From contig NC_087082.1 of assembly GCF_026151205.1 (NCBI RefSeq), positions 3,748,001 through 3,812,000 of the forward strand: a DNA stretch of 64,000 bases. The letters are read 5' to 3'. Position 1 is the first letter of the stretch. Each line of letters opens with the position of its first letter. This document shows positions 39,633-52,105 of the stretch, in pieces. The notes beneath the pieces are model-generated. The model ran no database searches, was not told the origin of the DNA, and saw nothing but the letters and a program-made list of their open reading frames with translations. The DNA comes from Bolinopsis microptera. Lineage: Eukaryota > Ctenophora > Tentaculata > Lobata > Bolinopsidae. The position numbers were made by a program, and so were the translations under genes.

Positions 39633-39840
39633 ATTTTGTCCCTCAAACTTCCTTGCTCGTCGTCTTAGCATCCTATCCCAGATGTTGTACCGCTGTACCT
39701 CCATTTTGAATGGTATAGCTGAGGCGATAGTTATCCTCATATACCCACCCACAAACTCTATTTTGGCCAACAAGCCATGGTGATCATAAGTGATGGACAT
39801 ATCAAAATTCGGAGCAGAATGAAGCAAATGAAATGTGGTA
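39633..39840 (-). CDS. Exon-like ORF of unknown family
   Basis: A minus-strand open frame is bounded by an acceptor TTTCAG at about 39,846-39,841 and a donor AAT|GTAAGT at 39,632. It codes about 69 residues including EFVGGYMRITIASAIPF and WDRMLRRRARKFEG. It is not recognised. It sits just upstream (on this strand) of the polymerase fragment and could belong to the same dead element or to an unrelated gene; no partner exon was found. Confidence 0.3.
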
Positions 39841-40821
39841 CTGAAATTTATGTTTCATCGTCCACTTTCCATATATTTACACTCACCCTCGTTAATTAGT
39901 TTTATATTTAATTATGATAAGTCTTAAATTTAATCAATCATGTTTTATATCTCATATTTGAATTAGTTTAGGATTGCATAGCAATTAAGATTTAATTTGA
40001 TAAGTTAGTTTAGTATGTGATTGTGATAAGGATTATAGTTAGGGCAAGAGTTGATTTTTCTGTGAACAAATTCGTAACAAAGGTTTGTCTACAGGAATGT
40101 GTTGTCCATAGTCCCAGGAACCACCAAAAAAAACCGTCCAGCTGAAACTTTTGGGCAAACATTTTTATAGTCATTTTTCTCCAGGAACTCATACGCCCCA
40201 CCCCTAATATTGGTTATTCGGCTCCCGAAGGTCTTGAGATCTCCACAGGGTGTGCAAAATGACCGCAATGGCCACATTATGGCAGGCGAATGATAGTTTC
40301 AGAACGATTGGGGCTTTATTTTTCGAAATAAATGGAATTTTTCGAAATTTTTCTCAATTTTATTGAAATTTCGAAAAAAAATACACCAAACTATTTTTAA
40401 CGCTTATTTATATTAGCTTTGATCATAAATGTATCCTTTAAATCAATTTATGATTGTCCTACACAATCAATTAATAGATATTAAAATTGATTAACATTGC
40501 AACCTCAGATATAAGTATAACTTAAGATATCATTTTAAATTTTGAGAACTTTAAATAAACAAAATAAAACAATGATATAAGAAAATCCCCAATGAAAGTT
40601 ATAAAATTACATCATATTCAGTCTTGTATTTGTGAGATTTGAACTGATGTCTTTATAGTTCTTGCCTTGCTCAGAGAGCAGTATCTTGCACGGTGCGTTA
40701 GAAAGCAAGGAGAATCTTCTAAAACTGATGAAAAGGTGTCAACTTCCTTCTATTGTCAACTTCCTTCTATTGTTATATTCCCCTTTAAAATTACAAATCA
40801 TTTCTTTGGAAATTGTTAGCA

Positions 40822-40890
40822 CAGTTGACTAATATACTGCATATATAGCCAGAGGTTACAAGTTCGAAACCCAGCCGGACCATCGCAAAG
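40822..40890 (+). mobile_element. tRNA-derived SINE-like fragment
   Basis: A-box-like TTAGCACAGTTGACTAA and B-box-like AAGTTCGAAACC are spaced as in a tRNA gene. Cloverleaf pairing is poor, so this is a SINE head or tRNA pseudogene. Confidence 0.4.
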
Positions 40891-41024
40891 TGTTATAACT
40901 TATAATTGCCAATTAACTTTGAGATTGGGATCTGATTAGATGCTCATGTGATCATGTGACACACCACGTGCCACAAAATGACTACGCTAGTCACGTGAGT
41001 GAGTGAGTGAATTTTTTTACTTAA

Positions 41025-41046
41025 GGGGGGGGGGGGGGGGGGGGGG
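41025..41046. repeat. Run of 22 G
   Basis: Uninterrupted G22, directly left of the fold-back element at 41,052. Length may be inexact in the assembly. Confidence 0.9.
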
Positions 41047-41051
41047 TTCAC

Positions 41052-42309
41052 CCTGATTTTTTTGTGAAACTTGGTTTCGAGATAGCAGTTGATCAACAAA
41101 CTAGGACCGGTGACCAAACTTTTGAGGGGGTCCCGGACTCCAACCGCCAAACGGTGCTCGCGGGGCAGCCACGCCCATATTTGGTCCAAATTAGGCCCAA
41201 TTTAGCCAAATAGCTTGAACATGCCCAAAAACCAGATTTTAGGTGCTTTACGTGTATGAGCCAAAAACCATATGACCATATTTGGGCATACGCACCAAAT
41301 TTAATAGATTTTTGCCCATAAATTGGTCAAATATCAATATTTTTGAATGAAACCAACTTTATATGGAAGGTAAGCCTATACTACACATCCTCTATGATTA
41401 TCAGCTCAGTATCTACCTAACTGTGGATTCTGTGTTCAAATAATCGGAAAAATGAACAAAATCGTCCATATCTCAGTTCGCGATATTTGCGAAACTGATT
41501 TCGCTCAAAACAATAGAACTCAATAGGGTTTCAATATTTTTACATGAAATTTTCAGAATCAACGTAGAATCGCATTTCGACCTTAAGTTTTGTATTGGAA
41601 TTTTGAGTTAGGCCTTTAAAAAAATTTGGCGGCCAAATTCTGAAAAATGCCAGGCAAATTTTGGAATTTGGCCGCCAAATTTTTTTAAAGGCCTAACTCA
41701 AAATTCCAATACAAAACTTAAGGTCGAAATGCGATTCTACGTTGATTCTGAAAATTTCATGTAAAAATAATGAAACCCTATTGAGTTCTATTGTTTTGAG
41801 CGAAATCAGTTTCGCAAATATCGCGAACTGAGATATGGACGATTTTGTTCATTTTTTGCGATTATTTGAACACAGAATCCACAGATACTGAGCTGATAAT
41901 CATAGAGGATGTGTAGTATAGGCTAACCTTCCATATAAAGTTGGTTTCATTCAAAAATATTGATATTTGACCAATTTATGGGCCAAAATCTATTAAATTT
42001 GGTGCGTATGCCCAAATATGGTCATATGGTTTTTGGCTCATAACTCGGTAATTTTTTGTCCAATCTTAATTAAAATTCATATACGAGTTCAGAGGACCAC
42101 TAGCTACAAGTAAAGCACCTAAAATCTGGTTTTTGGGCATGTTCAGGCTATTTAGCTAAATTGGGCATAATTTGGACCAAATATGGGCGTGGCTGCCCCG
42201 CGGGCACCGTTTGGCGGTTGGGGTCCGGGACCCCCTCAAAAGTTTGGTCACCGGTCCTAGTTTGTTGGTCAACTGCTATCTCGAAACCAAGTTTCACAAA
42301 AAAATCAGG
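41052..42309. mobile_element. Fold-back element with 0.6-kb inverted arms
   Basis: Left arm 41,052-41,640 and right arm 41,664-42,309 are reverse complements of each other, separated by 23 nt. The right arm has about 57 extra bases near 42,040-42,105. Arms contain no open frame of note. The outermost bases are CCTGATTTTTTTGTGAAAC and its complement. It is the structure of a fold-back transposon or an inverted duplication. No target-site duplication was visible. Confidence 0.85.
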
Positions 42310-42589
42310 TTGATTTCGAGCTCGTATTGCGAAGCCGCGAAGGGGAGGCCTGCCTTCCGAGATCGCATTACAAAGGTGAAAGGGGAACCCTCGAGTCCAA
42401 AATCGTATATCGAACTTCGAAAACCGAAAAAAATATGTTTGGCCCATAATGATCAGGGTAGCATGAAACATGAACAAAAGTAGTTTCCAAGTAAACTTTG
42501 AAAATTATTGACTTAAATAAATTTCTATTAAAAAAATCGAAACCTAAATTAAAAAGTTGGCCCTTTTTGGCCCCTTGCCCAGATTTCAT

Positions 42590-42623
42590 GGGGGGGGGGG
42601 GGGCGATGGCCCCCCCCCCCCCC
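42590..42623. repeat. G14 / C14 hairpin
   Basis: Fourteen G, the six bases CGATGG, then fourteen C: a perfect homopolymer inverted repeat. Confidence 0.9.
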
Positions 42624-43070
42624 TACCTCCCCGCTTCCTACACCCCTGTGTGTTCATTGCCTTTCAGGATTTCATCAATGATGTACCGAACGCGAATTTT
42701 GTGTGCTGTTATCAATATTTTCCCATTTTTTGCCGTTGATGTTCAGAAATTATAGAATTGGTAAATAATAACTAAATATTGTTATTACTTAAAGTCTTTT
42801 TTGTCATTGTTTGTCTCGCCCTGGTCAATGATAGTAATTGCCGTAATAGTAATACGTTCCCATTATATTCCCATTATATCATTATCACTATATAGCATTG
42901 TATAGGTTAAACTGTCAATGTCAGTTGCAGAAAAAACCTTCAGTTTGAAAAAGCATTAGTGAAATACCAATGAAGTCAAATCTCCAATTTAAAATATTTT
43001 GAGAAAGTTCAAGTTATATTAAGAATTACAATTAATCGCAGATTGACCTTGATTAAGTGAGAGTACTTTT

Positions 43071-43132
43071 AATTTTCTGAAACTATTTTTGTGAAAACCG
43101 ATCGGTTTTCACAAAAATAGTTTCAGAAAATT
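43071..43132. repeat. Perfect 62-bp palindrome
   Basis: Perfect inverted repeat without spacer, centred on CCGA|TCGG between 43,101 and 43,102, arms of 31 bp. Confidence 0.92.
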
Positions 43133-43133
43133 C

Positions 43134-43415
43134 TGAATGTCGAGCTGCTGATATATTATTTATAGCTGTTGCATTACACAATTCGAAATGAATTTGAAAA
43201 AGCTTAGTCATGGTTTGTCATTTCTCAGTAATGTGAAAGTTAAGTTATAATTTGATTTTCAAAATTGGTCACTCGAGTGACCAATTTTGAAAATCAAATT
43301 ATAACTTAACTTTCACATTACTGAGAAATGACAAACCATGACTAAGCTTTTTCAAATTCATTTCGAATTGTGTAATGCAACAGCTATAAATAATATATCA
43401 GCAGCTCGACATTCA
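43134..43415. repeat. Perfect 282-bp palindrome
   Basis: Perfect inverted repeat without spacer, centred on CTC|GAG between 43,274 and 43,275, arms of 141 bp. It begins one base after the 62-bp palindrome ends. Confidence 0.92.
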
Positions 43416-43872
43416 TATAATGCACGTGCAGCAGCGAGAAAATTATTTACAGATAAGAATCGATCAATGTCGCTTACTAGCAGATTTTTAAAACAAAAGA
43501 AGCTCTGTCGCTGACTATATTATATGAAAATTTCAAAGAAATCATCGGTGATATCGGATTCGCTTCTTTGCAAAAAATCTATTGTCCTTCAATTCATTGC
43601 ATTTGCATCGACCAACCGCCTTTATCTGATTTGTGAATTTCAATAAGTGAATAAGAAGGTCATGTGACCCAGCGGCCAGCTTCACTATATAGCGAGGTGG
43701 CGGCGAGCAGGTTGGTAGCTCAAGTCAGTCATTTTACCAAACTGAGCTGTTTGGTAATGATATCTTGACTACTTTATTTACACTGTGCGTCTGTGCCTTG
43801 CCCTTAGTATTAGCTGGCACGCCAATCCCTGTACGCGGCGCTCTTTTCACACAGGAGGAGCTAAGTGCAAAG

Positions 43873-44085
43873 AAACTGCCACTAACTGCTACTAACTGCC
43901 ACTAACTGCCACTAACTGCCACTAACTGCCACAAACTGCCACTAACTGCTACTAACTGCCACTAACTGCCACTAACTGCCACTAACTGCTACAATCGCGC
44001 CCACGCATTTGCGCGCGACAGTAGCAGTTAGTGGCAGTTAGTGGCAGTTAGTGGCAGTTAGTAGCAGTTAGTGGCAGTTTTTATG
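43873..44085. repeat. Inverted CCACTAACTG decamer arrays (left arm)
   Basis: About twelve copies of CCACTAACTG (variant CTACTAACTG) at 43,876-43,993, then a GC-rich spacer with CGCGCCCACGC, then about six copies in reverse orientation at 44,021-44,085. The two arrays can pair into a long hairpin. Confidence 0.9.
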
Positions 44086-44166
44086 CGCGTCGGGATTTCA
44101 AATCGAGCGCTCATCAATTTTTATAATAGCAAGTCCGCAGCGTTTAGAGCTGCATTGTTGATTTAA

Positions 44167-44243
44167 TAACTGGGCCGCGCTCAGCCTGTAATTCCGCCGA
44201 ATCTCTATTCATTAATGAACATGATAGCCTGAGGTCCCCAGGT
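44167..44243 (+). mobile_element. 80-bp ACTGGGC..CCAGGT short element, copy 2
   Basis: Same design as 37,483-37,563, here on the plus strand, with TGGGCCGCGCTCAGCCTG at one end and AGCCTGAGGTCCCCAGGT at the other. Confidence 0.7.
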
Positions 44244-46079
44244 AACATTGTTGACTAAACCAGACTGTGCACGTTACGTTGCGCTAAATGTCAATGTTGC
44301 AGATAGCGTATACGTTTTTTAAACTATGTTTTGATTTGATTTGACTTAACTTGTAGTTACTGTTAGTTTCGACACTAAATATTTTGTTCTCGCATGAGTA
44401 TATAAATGTTTGATACGAATTATGAAATGAGAAGTCGTGTATTGTGTATATTTATATCATATCCATTGAATTATAATTATATTCATGGGACCACTACCAG
44501 CAAAAGCTCACAGTTAACAGCATTTGTTTTTATTTATGATAAGATGATAAGTTCGTTATGAGCAATTTTTAATTTAGTTCGTATCAGGCTAGGAGTCTAG
44601 TAATCGAGTTTTATTTGATAATAAAAAAAAACTTCTCTACGGTATTAGGAAAACTGCTGTGATAGATCGGAGCGCAGCAAAAAATTTAATAGCTTGTCCT
44701 GGACCGAATTCTACCAAATATTATCACTACAAGTATAACACTTTTCGGATTTAGAAGGGTGCTGTCCAGACTATGAGTGTGTTAACAGTGCGCGGTGATA
44801 TGATTGAAGCTGAAGTCAGCACTAAAAATTAAAGTAGATATTATTATTAGAAAATATATGAATTTGGGACAAAATAATTTACTATCGAAGGAAATAAATA
44901 TTAACTTTTTGATAAGAAAAGCGATTACTAACTTCAGTTACACAAACACTGCATGGCAATACGATTACAAATTGTTTAAATGTTAAATCCGGGTATCGCT
45001 ATTAGTATTGTGCTATTGTGCCAAAATTACAATATTATCTGGTCAATCGTAATCATTTGCAATTTGGAAGACCCCTCTGCTGATATGTAAACGACCCCTT
45101 ATATTAACTTGATTGTAGCAAACCGCGTGATGTTTATTGATCATCAGTTCGATAGGACAATAGTTATGAGAAAAGCTACAAAACTACAATTTCCATAACC
45201 AGTTTTAGAACTAAACGCTTGATTGAGGGTTCAGAACTTTATTTGAATAACAGGGCCTCCCACGGATTAAACAGTTTTGTGCGGAGAAAGAAGTGAAGAG
45301 AGTACGAAGCCAAAGAGTTCTCCGACAATTGTTCCATCTAGCATCACCGCAGCAACGCCAACAGCAAGCAGGGACTTATCCATGCAACCTATACAACGCT
45401 GACCCAGAATGGACATGCCACGGTACCGCACTATAATATTTGATTTGATTCTCCTTGATAGCACTAGCAGTAGCAGAATTTGCTGCTTGTAATTTCTGGG
45501 CGTTGCTGAACCTGTCATTCCGCCCTATCTGCTATAGGCATATTTTTAATCGCCATAATATGTTCAATGTTAAATCAATGTGTTTAACTTAATAAATACA
45601 AAAGCCTGAGCGAGGTACCGTTCCCAGGTAAATTCATCTTTGCAAGTTGAATTTGCGTTTCTGAAACCACTCTCTGCACTGGTAATTGTATTTAAAAGGG
45701 AACACAAAATGATGTACGTGACCAAAATTATTCCCCGCGCGACGCAATTAGATTCTCTTTCAGCATTAAGTTTCAGTTTCTGGGTAATTCGCGCGTAAAA
45801 TCATATTTGCACGTGTGCGTTCCATGTTCTCAGAATTAGGCAACGGTAAGTTTAATCTTTAACTTTAACTTTTTTGAAACAGGTGTTGTTATTTCATGCT
45901 GGGAATCCCAAAAAGTGCTTGATCGGCCAGTTCATCATTGTGTCTCGCTAAATACTTGGCTTATAGTTTCATTATGCTGATCGACTGATCATCACTGTGG
46001 ATTGGGGATGGTATTCAACTGTTGAGGGCCTACTGTAACAGCCATTGATACGCTTATAGTTATCAGACAGCAACTAACT

Positions 46080-46230
46080 GATATCCAATGGATCTCAGCC
46101 ATAGAACAATACAGGTTCAACGGTGGCTCGGAAAAGTATAATCTTCGTGGTCTTATATATGATTTTGGTCTATTAGAACGAGTTTTAAGTGAAATATATC
46201 CTCCAGAGATGATGACTAATAAAAATAATA
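46080..46230 (-). pseudogene. Non-LTR reverse transcriptase remnant at inner edge of left arm
   Basis: The minus strand carries a frame containing KTRSNRPKSYI and LYFSEPPLNLYCSMAE, the decayed counterpart of the plus-strand RT C-terminal sequence at 59,590-59,690 in the right arm. It is too short to classify alone. Confidence 0.45.
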
Positions 46231-46267
46231 CTTCAGTTCGTGAAACTGACTTTTTAGATATTAGTCT

Positions 46268-47110
46268 TAGGCCCGTATTCACCAACCTTTAGGTCATACT
46301 TAAACAGCGTTTTAAGTATGAGGTCGCACTTAAAAAGGAGTTTAAGTGGAAAATTTTAAAATGGTATTCACCAAATTCACGATTAAGTGTCACCCTTAAT
46401 TTTTAAGGGTGACACTTAAAATCCCTTAAATTCGGTATTCACCAAATCAACTCACGCTTAAGTTGGTACTTAAACTCACACTTAAAACGGATATTTTTAA
46501 GGTACACCTATATCAACCTTAAACTACAGACCTCCTACTTAAAATATTACTTTCACAGTTTACATACGTAGCAGTCACACATATACATCATGTGTTTGAT
46601 ATTTCCGACACGAGTTTTGATACTTTTGACCCTCACAAAAATTAAAATAGTTTGATGAGTAAATGTAATCGTTAAAATCTGTAGTTTATTATTTATTATA
46701 TACTAATACTAGTGCCGTTTGGAACAAAGAAAAACCATAGTGTTTCAAGAGTAAAAGTAGTAGTAGCGTTTAAAAACAATCTTAATAAAAATAATAAAAA
46801 TTACGATAAATCCGTTATGTCTCCATTCTCAAGCTCCGCGAGAAGGCCAGTCGAGAAAGGCAGATCGGTAGAGGTGGCCGTTGGTACCAGGTTGTCCCTG
46901 AGGGCCCTTAGAATCTCCAACCAAAGTTCGTGCCTTTCAGCCTGCTGCATTTGCATTTGCTGCATCTCAATTTGCTGAATTGCCAGAATCCCCTTCTTGC
47001 TTGATGAAGCTCTTCTGCCCGATCCTGCAACAGTTCTTCCCTATGTTTTGCCTTGGGTTGAAATGATGAGGTAGGAGAATTTCTCTGCCTCTCGTTCTTT
47101 ACCTCCAACG
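46268..47110 (-). mobile_element. PIF/Harbinger remnant with Myb-like regulator C-terminus
   Basis: The left end GGCCCGTATTCACCAAC-type sequence at about 46,269 and the repeated CTTAAG-rich subterminal motifs (46,290-46,500) are typical of Harbinger/ISL2EU-type ends. On the minus strand, 46,990-46,800 codes a Gln/Met-rich helix and a tail ending LAELENGDITDLS and a stop, like the C-terminus of the Myb/SANT-like protein of these transposons. Frames further upstream (46,990-47,110) are broken. The other end was not found. Confidence 0.45.
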
Positions 47111-47949
47111 AGGGTTTCCTCTTTGAGCTTGCTGGGATACCGATGCTCGAACTTGTTGCTGGAGTGCTGGGGCACTCTTCCTCCTCTTCGCCTATACATT
47201 CAAAAACTGGTCCAGTAAACCTTATTAATATTTAGACATGATAAGTAAAAGTAACTCCAATCATTTAAATTATTCGTCTGGTGTTTGTGAGATTTTTCCT
47301 CCAAATACTTTACCGGCTGATAAACATTACCGTAAATTGGGGTAAAATCGCCGTGTCGGGGAACTTCGCCACTATTTTTCAAATAATCATTTTACTGTTT
47401 TGAATTGTTAGGAGATCGAGTTTTTGTATATAATAATAGTATTGTGTTGAACAAATGGTTATAAAGGTATTCCTATTCAAAAATAAACGTTTACGATGGT
47501 AATTAAACTCAGGCAACATGAAATAATGCAATAAAGTGGCTAAAATTTCCTGCTTGCATATTTCCCATATTTTACAATTATATCCTTAATAAATTCTGTG
47601 TGACACCATTAGCATATGTCCTGTTCATTTAAGGGCGAATTTAGTTAGCCATGATGCACACAACTGATATTATAAAGTTTTCAAATTTGTGTGTGGCGAA
47701 GTTACCCTGATCTTTTGATCCCATTTGTTCGGCGAAGTTTGGCGCGAAATTCGCGCGCGGCTGGCAAAGTCACGCACGTGTATTGGCGAAGTTCGACTAC
47801 ATTTCTACTTCATCCCGGCGATGTTACCCACAGCATGCATGGCGATGTTACCCCGGCGACCAAATTGCCCATTGTAACACGCAGGCTAGAGCTAGATAAG
47901 TAAAATTGGCAGGTATACCAAGGAAATATAATTGAGTTTCGAGTGGTAT

Positions 47950-48345
47950 GGTGAAAGTGAAAGAGAATCTAATTTGTAATTATAACATCGCGCGGGGAAT
48001 AATATTGGTCACGTACGTGTAATAGTAAAACTATACTATAAGTATACGAATACCTAACGATTCCCTTAAAAATAAGGATAATCTATAAATCACTTTGACG
48101 CGGGACTGGGAAGCTATTCTCGCACATAACTTAGGAATCCAAAATTACTAGGTCTACTAGAGAAGGTTCCAAAATCAAACCAGCAATGATAAGTTTATCT
48201 TATTGAACTTTATTTAATTTTAATTTTGAATGGGCACAAATTCAAATTGACCGCTTGAGAGTCTGAGAAGAGGCCCCAGCTAGGGCATAGCGTAGATATA
48301 TTAATATCCGTTTAACCTTAAATAGTCTGCCCATTTACGTTCAAG
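47950..48345 (+). repeat. Direct repeat A (unfilled copy)
   Basis: About 395 bp nearly identical to 50,340-50,865 in the same orientation. This copy lacks the 126-bp insertion present in the other and so shows the empty site (near 48,255-48,265, GAGAGTCTG once). Confidence 0.88.
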
Positions 48346-48734
48346 TCGAGTGGTATGGTGCTTAGTGCACCGAATATGGTATAGTTTCAGAATGGCGAAG
48401 TTACCCCATATTGCAGGGTAACTTCGCCCTGATTTCAGTGGAACCAATCTAGCTGACTATTTATGCCTGGCTGATGTGGTTCATACGAAAACATTTGCTT
48501 TACCAATCCTGTTCATATGAGCTATAAACTTTTTCAAGTACTCGTGTCGTATTTTCTAAATAACATGAAATAGCTGTAAAACAAGGCGAAGTTCCCCCAT
48601 TCTACGGTACTATATTTCATGTACACATCTATTTTCCAAACAGTTTAAGTTAAAGCCTAAAGTTACCGGTACGTGACCAGAACTGCATTGAGTGCACACG
48701 TGCGAATTTGATTTTACGCACGAATTAGTTTTAA

Positions 48735-49020
48735 ATGTTAGACCAATTAGAAATTTATCTAATACACAACTTTACTTCTATACACTTCAGTGATTGGGCT
48801 GATGACTCCAGTGAAAGGGCTGGTGACTCTAGCAAAAGTGCTGGTGACGATGAGAAAGACCATAAACTGCAGGGATTCCTTCGGGAGCATGTAAGATTAT
48901 ATCCAAAGTTTGTTCGCCAATGGGGTGTGTCTGGGTGTCAAAGATCTTCAAGGTGGGTGCTACTTGTGATGAACTCTAGAAGGATGGGATGGTAATACTC
49001 GGTCTGGCCGTCTGGAAGCC
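48735..49020 (+). other. Unrecognised open frame
   Basis: An 86-codon frame with an acidic Asp/Ser-rich stretch (DSSERAGDSSKSAGDDEKD) followed by a basic segment. It lies in repeat-rich DNA without a promoter or splice context that I can identify. It may be a transposon fragment or chance. Confidence 0.15.
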
Positions 49021-50339
49021 CATAGAATTCCAGTTCAGAAACTGAGTAAGGAGGTGCGGCTACTGATGAGAAGCATCCTTAAAGTTTATTTGGGTTAGAA
49101 CGACATCTGGGTCCCTACCCTCGAAGATTATTTTCAACTTTCTTGTTGTGTTCCACAACTACCAATAAGTATACTTACCTTTATGTACATGATATCTTTC
49201 TATAACATATTCTCTACACAATATTGTTTCTCCTATAATTATATATTGTACATGACAGACATAAAACTTATCCTGACTGCCATCTTCTGTGTTCTCAGTT
49301 TACAATGGTTTCCTGCGGACCCTAATTCTTTCTAACAAAAACGTAGTCTGTGCTATCAGCTAGTTATAAGTGTCCAAGCCTATAAATAATGTTTTTCTTC
49401 TATCCGCACCCCGAGATCGAGATGTAAGCCTTCTAACGAATTACCTTCAGCAGTTGCATAACTTAAGGTAGATACCATACTATACTATTTGTATCACGTC
49501 GCGATCCCCACCGACATGTCATTACTTTCTCTAAGTAGATCTTGAAGTGAAAATCGTTTCCGATTTTAGCGTTGATGTCGCTGAAAATTTCCGTGGTTGT
49601 TAGACTTGCCAAAAGCAAAAGTTCTTACTTCTTTCTGATCAAGGTATTCCATTAGCGTTGCATTACCATTAGCCTTAGGTAAAGGTATAAAATTCGATAA
49701 CTGTTTTATCGTCTTATCGGTATCCGCGTGGTTTTCTGATCTAATTCTACCGGCCGAATGGCAAAGCGATAAACATTATTTTTCATATAATAACATATAT
49801 ATATAATAACATATATAATAACACATCCACGTTTTCCAACCAGTTTAAGTTAAATAAGGTTAACGGTGACCAGTCCTATGGACAATGACATGGAGCCTAT
49901 TACCTATGACTATAAATCTATAATAATGCAATTCACAGTTGCATTTTGACGTACTTTTGGGAGTACCAAAAGCGCGCAAACTAAATATACTAGCAGGAAC
50001 CCGTCTAACCCTAAAGTGGTGTCAAGACTCGAGAGACTAAAATAATTATTACCTATTTAATTCGCGTTTTTGACACCACTTGAGAGTCCAAATTTTGGGC
50101 ACTAAAATTATTATTCCTTGGCCAATTTTTTATTTTTTCATGCTGATTTGAAGGCCATTAAAGCATTTGACCCAGTCAAAAAAGTTTCAGTTGTATATGT
50201 TTTACGGTTTTTGCGGAAAGTCGCGTTAAAGTTGATGCCGTGGTGTCAGTAAAATGGCACGGATATATACACATATATATATATCGTCTCGCTTTATATA
50301 TAGTAAGATTTTACGCGCGAATCTGTTTTTGAAGTAAAC

Positions 50340-50865
50340 TGAAAGTGAAAGAGAATCTAATTTGTAATGACATCGCGCGGGGAATAATATTGGTCACGTA
50401 CGTGTTATAGTAAAACTATACTATAAGTATACGAATACCTAACGATTCCCTTAAAAATAAGGATAATCTATAAATCACTTTGACGCGGGACTGGGAAGCT
50501 ATTCTCGCACATAACTTAGGAATCCAAAATTACTAGGTCTACTAGAGAAGGTTCCAAAATCAAACCAGCAATGATAAGTTTATCTTATTGAACTTTATTT
50601 AATTTTAATTTTGAATGGGCACAAATTCAAATTGAACGCTTGAGAGTCTGTTGTAGCGCGATGCACTACTGGGTCGCGCGCGCATCAAATAATGCGTCTC
50701 GCAACCACTTAAATAATGCTTCTCGCAATCACTTAAGCAGATCGGCGAGATGCGAAGGATTGACATCGTCAATCAAGAGAGTCTGAGAAGAGGCCCCAGC
50801 TAGGGCATAGCGTACATATATTAATATCCGTTTAACCTTAAATAGTCTGCCCATTTACGTTGAGC
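50340..50865 (+). repeat. Direct repeat A (copy with insertion)
   Basis: Second copy of 47,950-48,345, interrupted by the 126-bp element at 50,651-50,776. Confidence 0.88.
50651..50776 (+). mobile_element. 126-bp MITE, copy 1, with 9-bp target duplication
   Basis: Starts TTGTAGCGCGATGCACTACT and ends GACATCGTCAATCAA. It is flanked on both sides by GAGAGTCTG (50,642-50,650 and 50,777-50,785), and the sibling repeat at 47,950 has the site once and uninterrupted. A 9-bp duplication is usual for Mutator-like elements; terminal inverted repeats are weak. Confidence 0.85.
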
Positions 50866-50867
50866 CG

Positions 50868-51185
50868 ACCTTATTACGTAAATGTGGCACTATGGCACTT
50901 GCGGCACTAACATGTGGCATTTGCGGCACTAACATGTGGCACTTGTGGCACTTTCATATGTAGCATGCGGCACTTGCGGCACTCACATGGGGCACTTGCG
51001 GCACTTTCATATGTAGCATGCGGCACTTGCGGCACTATCATTTGATAGGATTGCTTGCGGAGATGTGATGTATAGATAGCCTGTGATCTATGAATGCGCG
51101 GCGCGACTGTGTTTAAATGTATATGATGCATGTAATGTATAATATTACTATTAGGTAATACGCCCAATTTGTACGTGGCACGCAT
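50868..51185. repeat. GTGGCACTTGCGGCACT minisatellite
   Basis: Starts with ACCTTATTACGTAAATGTGG, as does the element at 57,338, then GTGGCACTTGCGGCACTNACAT units to about 51,040. The open frames crossing it are repeat products. Confidence 0.8.
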
Positions 51186-51481
51186 AGTGTATTGATGTGT
51201 ACACGAGTATAGTTTACCTTTGCTGATAATTTCTTGAATTACAGATACAAGTTAAGTTCTACGGCAATTGAACTGAATTTCAAGTGTTTCCCGTATTTGA
51301 TGCATAATTTAACAATATTATTATCATGAAGATTGAAGGGAGCTGATTGGAGCTTATACTTAAATTTATAGTAAATGTGAAATGGAAATCTAGCGTCCGC
51401 CAAAACAAAACAACGGGCGCAATTCTTGTTATTGCAATAAATATAATAATCAATAAACTAGAATATAATCTTGTCTTCTAT

Positions 51482-51572
51482 TCAGCTCACTCTTCTGAAA
51501 ACTCTTCCTCTACATTCTCAACCTCATCATCAACTTCATCATCTTCATCATCTTCATCATCAACATCATCAC
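51482..51572 (+). repeat. TCATCATCT microsatellite
   Basis: Imperfect (TCA/TCT)n run that gives a poly-Ser frame by chance. Confidence 0.8.
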
Positions 51573-51742
51573 CCCTGTCTTCATCGCTTTATCATATCCC
51601 AAAACTGAATACGTTGTCAAATTTGTTTTTCTCTTTTTCTTTATTCTGATTTTTTGTAAAATTTTACTCTTAAACAAATAAAAAGAGCAAAAACTTAACA
51701 GCTGAATAGTATATAAATATTAAATATTGGCAACATAAATAT

Positions 51743-51869
51743 TTGATTCACGATGTCAATCCTTCGCAGCTCGGTGAGGCACAGTGGTGCATCTCGCCGA
51801 TCTACCGAAGTGTGGTTGCGAGAAGCATTATTTGATGCGCGCGCGACCCAGTAGTGCATCGCGCTACAA
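51743..51869 (-). mobile_element. 126-bp MITE, copy 2, with target duplication
   Basis: Reverse-oriented copy of 50,651-50,776 with about 85 percent identity, inserted in the tandem array and flanked by CATAAATATT on both sides (9-10 bp). Confidence 0.85.
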
Positions 51870-52105
51870 CATAAATATTGAATAACACACAATTGATAAT
51901 ATAAAACAACTGACTAACAAAACGAACATAATAATATAAAAACTAATAATAATATAATTATACAGCAGCTTTATCATAATCATATCCAAAAACTGAGTAC
52001 GTTGTCAATTTTTTTTCTGATTTTTTGTTCAATTTTATATAACTCTCCAGCAAATACAAAATAAAAAAAGCAAAAAGTTAACAGTTGAATAGTATATAAA
52101 TATTT

